Below are positions 32,210-34,723 of a stretch of 34,723 nt of DNA, in pieces. The stretch is from Lachnospiraceae bacterium. GTDB taxonomy: Bacteria > Bacillota > Clostridia > Lachnospirales > Lachnospiraceae. The stretch is from positions 1-34,723 of the forward strand of contig CAADSM010000119.1 in assembly GCA_900751785.1 (NCBI GenBank), given 5' to 3'. Under the pieces are notes generated by a model, which saw only the letters and a list, made by a program, of their open reading frames with translations, did not search any database and was not told where the DNA came from. Positions within the stretch are counted from its first letter, which is position 1, and each line of letters starts with the position of its first letter. A program made the translations under genes and the position numbers.

Positions 32210-32911
32210 CTATCTGAGTTCCACGACTGCGTAAGGCCTGCCGCCTTCATCACAGAGCTCTACGACGATGCGTCCGTCCTCCTCCGCCAGCTTCGGAAAG
32301 ATCATATCCCCCAGCACTGCGGATCTCTTATAGTCCACGCGCAGCTGTCTCACTGTGGTCTCCCTGGGTACAGCTTCCAGCGCCATCTGCACGTACTGGC
32401 AGTTGTTGACATGCTCGTTGGTGTCGATATGATACTTGCGCACCGGGAACGCAGGCATGTCCCCGCATTTCGCCGGTATGGCGATCTTGCGGCCTTCATA
32501 GGGCATGTCAAGCGGCGGCTGTGTCCCATAGGGCTCGATCTGCTCCGGCTCCGGACGCGCCGGGCGGCCTTTCTCCAGATCCATAAACACCCAGATCGAG
32601 TTCGCACACGCTGTGCGGGTGCCGCTGCTGTCCTTCATATAGAAATTTCTGTTGCCGTACAATCCCTTGAACTCCGTCGCAAAGGTCCCCACCGTGATCT
32701 CTTCTCCGAACTTCGGGTAACGTTCTACGATCACCTGCCAGTAGGACAGTACCCACGCCTTCTTCTCCACCTTCAGGCGTCCCATGCCCAGCCCCAGTTC
32801 TTCAGAATGGAATGTACTGCTGTCCTGGAAATAGTTGATCAGGGCAGGCAGTGTCATCGTTCCCCTGTGGTCGATCTCACTGTACCTCACTCTGCTCTTA
32901 AACTCATACAT
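32210..32911 (-). CDS. Acyl-ACP thioesterase
   Basis: 233 residues; Acyl-ACP_TE family with two hotdog folds. It would release free fatty acids from acyl-carrier protein in the cytosol. The N-terminal hotdog has SEIDHRGTMTLPALINYFQDSS; the central part has VLSYWQVIVERYPKFGEEITVGT, and WVFMDLEKGRPAR follows. The second hotdog has YHIDTNEHVNNCQYVQMALEAVP, with the Asn-His pair (HVNN) where the catalytic residues of the family lie, then LRVDYKRSA. It begins 17 nt after the transporter stop, so it belongs to a run of tightly spaced minus-strand genes; no functional link to the sugar sensor is evident. Confidence 0.9.
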   Translation of the reverse strand: MYEFKSRVRYSEIDHRGTMTLPALINYFQDSSTFHSEELGLGMGRLKVEKKAWVLSYWQVIVERYPKFGEEITVGTFATEFKGLYGNRNFYMKDSSGTRTACANSIWVFMDLEKGRPARPEPEQIEPYGTQPPLDMPYEGRKIAIPAKCGDMPAFPVRKYHIDTNEHVNNCQYVQMALEAVPRETTVRQLRVDYKRSAVLGDMIFPKLAEEDGRIVVELCDEGGRPYAVVELR

Positions 32912-32928
32912 ACGTCTTCCTCCCGCTG

Positions 32929-34116
32929 TTACTCTTCTGTTGTCTTCGCCACATAATCATAATCTACCGTGATCACGCACTGATATCTGGGATCGATCTC
33001 CTTCACCCGTTCCGCCAGGCGCCGCGGCAGTTCTTTCCTCATCTTTTCATCATACTCGATAGGGATCACCATGTCAAAGATCAGGTTGACCTGCCCCTCT
33101 CCCGGTACAACACGGAAATCATGGAGGCTGCACGCCGGATCAAGCTCGTCCAGGATCTCCGCCGTCCTCTGCCGGATCTGGAGCACGCTCTCATCCCTCG
33201 TCTCGATCGGATCCATGTGGATGACAAGGAATATCCCGAGGTTTTTCCCCGCGTCCCGCTCGATCCGGTCGATAATCTCATGGGACCGCTCAATGTCCAC
33301 ATTGTTCGGGACCTCTGCGTGGATGGACGCCATGCTCCGCCCCGGTCCGTAATTATGTACGATCAGATCATGGGTCCCTTCGATCCCGTCATAGCTCTCC
33401 ACAAATGACTTGATCTTTTCATATTCCTCCGGATCGATCGCCTCGCCGATGAGCGGCTCCAGCGTATCCCTCGCGATACCGATGCCCGCCCACATGACGA
33501 CGAGGGCGACTCCCGCTCCCACGAATCCGTCGATATTGATCCCGGTTGCCCCGAAAAATACAAGGGAGAATATGGTAGCTCCCGTGGTGACCACATCCCC
33601 CATCGCATCAGTGAACACAGCCTTCATCACCTTGGAGTCGATCCGTTCTCCCAGCTTTCTGTTGAACAGGCCGAGCCACAGCTTGACTGCAATAGAGAGG
33701 AGAAGGATGCAGACAGAGACCGCGCTGAACGACATCTCCTCCGGATTCCGGATCCGCCCCACCGAGTCCTTCAGAAAGGTGAAGCCCACTTCGATCACAA
33801 GGAAAGAGACCACCAGAGCCGCAATGTACTCCATCCGGCCGTGCCCGAAGGGATGGTCCGCGTCCGCGGGCTTTTCCGCCATCTTCACACCAACGAATCC
33901 GATGACGGATGAACCCGCGTCGGACAGGTTGTTAAAGGCATCTGCCGTGACAGACACACTGCCGAGGACAAGCCCCACTGTAAATTTTACCGCAAACAAA
34001 AAAACATTGCAGAAGATGCCCACGATACTGGCGAGCACTCCGTACGCCGTTCTCACAGACACCTTCTCCACGTCCTTATAATCTTTTACAAAATGTTTCA
34101 CTAGAAATTCTGTCAT
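32929..34116 (-). CDS. Cation diffusion facilitator family metal efflux protein
   Basis: 395 residues. A membrane antiporter exporting divalent metals such as Zn or Mn in exchange for protons; the metal is not determinable here. Six transmembrane segments between about 25 and 220. Metal-site motifs: DAFNNLSDAGSS in TM2, HPFGHGRMEY after it and FTDAMGDVVTT in TM5. The cytoplasmic C-terminal domain has YDGIEGTHDLIVHNYGPGRSMASIHAEV and the usual dimer fold, plus an extension to 395. The ATG at 34116 has GGTGAG 7 nt upstream. A GTG at 34128 is possible and would overlap the spoIIR stop by 4 bp. Confidence 0.92.
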   Translation of the reverse strand: MTEFLVKHFVKDYKDVEKVSVRTAYGVLASIVGIFCNVFLFAVKFTVGLVLGSVSVTADAFNNLSDAGSSVIGFVGVKMAEKPADADHPFGHGRMEYIAALVVSFLVIEVGFTFLKDSVGRIRNPEEMSFSAVSVCILLLSIAVKLWLGLFNRKLGERIDSKVMKAVFTDAMGDVVTTGATIFSLVFFGATGINIDGFVGAGVALVVMWAGIGIARDTLEPLIGEAIDPEEYEKIKSFVESYDGIEGTHDLIVHNYGPGRSMASIHAEVPNNVDIERSHEIIDRIERDAGKNLGIFLVIHMDPIETRDESVLQIRQRTAEILDELDPACSLHDFRVVPGEGQVNLIFDMVIPIEYDEKMRKELPRRLAERVKEIDPRYQCVITVDYDYVAKTTEE

Positions 34117-34124
34117 TGCTTTTC

Positions 34125-34723
34125 TCACCGGAAATACCAGCTTATCTTAAAATCAGACGTCGCTGTCACGCCGGAATATTCCTCCTCCGTCAGTACATTC
34201 TTCATCTTCGCTTTTCCTTCTCCCGGGACGACAACGTTCACCGCGCCGTCAAAACAGATCCCGGGGTAGAGCACACACCACCAGTTGTGCCCCTCCGCCG
34301 CTCCGATCTCCACCCGGAGCGCTTCATAATTCCCGGCCGGAAACAGCATCCCTGCCACAGTCTTGTCCGGGAAATAGGACGTCGTCACCGCCGCATTCAC
34401 CGGATCGTCCGAGCCCTCCGCCCGGAGCGCCGCTTCTCCCACATCCTCTATCTCGTCGGTGTGTGCCCGGATCCACGATGCCCGGCTCCCCGCATCCGCC
34501 GCGTCGGGCATCTCTGCCTCCAGATATCCGAGGACTGCATCCCGCACCTTCAGCTTCAGCCTCTGATCCTCCTCGCTGTCGCTGTCAGCGAGCACGTGAA
34601 ACCGCACGATCTCCTGCGCCAGCCGCTGCTGCAGCTCCGTCTGCCCCCCCGCGCTGTCCCTGCCCGCGACCCGGTAAACCCGCACGTTCTCCCGCCCCAG
34701 CCGCTGCTGCAGCTCTGTCTGCG
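34125..34723 (-). CDS. spoIIR: SpoIIR, stage II sporulation protein R (N-terminus off the right edge)
   Basis: The forespore-secreted signal that activates SpoIIGA and hence pro-sigma-E processing in the mother cell during sporulation. Diagnostic segments: IVRFHVLADSDSEEDQRLKLKVRDAVL, AAVTTSYFPDKT, FPAGNYEALRVEIG and HNWWCVLYPGICF. The signal anchor must lie beyond the right edge. The visible N-terminal part is unusual: a 24-bp segment (34698-34721) recurs at 34620-34643 with one change, giving QTELQQRLGRENVR and QTELQQRLAQEIVR 26 residues apart. A run of seven C at 34644-34650 lies between the two copies. Presence of this gene marks the organism as a spore-former. Confidence 0.93.
   Translation of the reverse strand, partial: QTELQQRLGRENVRVYRVAGRDSAGGQTELQQRLAQEIVRFHVLADSDSEEDQRLKLKVRDAVLGYLEAEMPDAADAGSRASWIRAHTDEIEDVGEAALRAEGSDDPVNAAVTTSYFPDKTVAGMLFPAGNYEALRVEIGAAEGHNWWCVLYPGICFDGAVNVVVPGEGKAKMKNVLTEEEYSGVTATSDFKISWYFR
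34620..34721 (-). repeat. In-frame direct repeat inside spoIIR
   Basis: Two 24-bp copies (34620-34643 and 34698-34721) identical at 23 positions, with a period of 78 bp (26 codons). The similarity continues for another 18 bp with three differences. The duplication keeps the frame and falls in the linker before the conserved domain. Confidence 0.8.

Noticed and set aside
30658..32217. 519-codon plus-strand frame opposite the response regulator
   Set aside because: Antisense to a well-matched YesN-type gene; no recognisable domain, and its composition is that of a shadow frame.

Overview
The window looks like chromosome of a spore-forming anaerobic Firmicute, most likely Lachnospiraceae or a near relative. 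The grounds are moderately high G+C, strong GGAGG ribosome binding sites throughout, addB-addA order, a SpoIIR sporulation gene, an oxygen-sensitive double-cubane reductase with its activase, and very large secreted glycosidases ending in KTGD-type wall-anchor signals. I cannot name a species. Almost every gene is on the minus strand. The plus-strand exceptions are an ABC-F gene and a small AT-rich pair.

Left part, 1-9.3 kb: addA (cut by the left edge) and addB, which overlap by 53 bp. Next comes a plus-strand Lsa-type ABC-F ribosome-protection gene. It sits behind a roughly 510-nt leader with a canonical promoter, a six-codon leader peptide and a perfect intrinsic terminator, which is the layout of an antibiotic-sensing attenuator. 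A membrane-anchored XRE-type regulator converges on it. At 9.36-10.6 kb an AT-rich island encodes a secreted protein of unknown function and a 37-residue membrane peptide.

Middle, 10.6-15.8 kb: an activase and a double-cubane reductase that appears to have lost about 100 internal residues; a BlaR-type metalloprotease and BlaI-type repressor with a clear promoter and two operator dyads; a highly structured intergenic element (14.42-14.63 kb) made of nested inverted repeats; thioredoxin; and a Cof-type HAD phosphatase.

Right part, 16.1-34.7 kb: a Gram-positive glycan-utilisation locus. It has a 1690-residue GH3 enzyme with permuted catalytic domains and a 2066-residue LacZ-type GH2 enzyme with two NPCBM-like modules, an internal dockerin and a Big_2 domain. 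Both end in homologous FIVAR-type helical repeats and an atypical wall-sorting signal. Upstream on the same strand lie a sugar-binding lipoprotein without a transporter, a YesM-type histidine kinase and a YesN-type AraC response regulator, with overlapping or nearly abutting reading frames. This looks like a three-component sugar sensor (binding protein, kinase, regulator) that would switch on the two surface glycosidases. Both glycosidase promoters have weak -35 boxes and share an 8-mer, as expected for activator control. The sensor genes follow spoIIR, a cation-diffusion transporter and an acyl-ACP thioesterase with 0-25 nt gaps, so they may be read from the same transcript.

The best candidates for new biology are the transporter-less three-component sensor with its two anchored glycosidases, the ABC-F attenuator leader, the internally shortened reductase and the nested inverted-repeat element.
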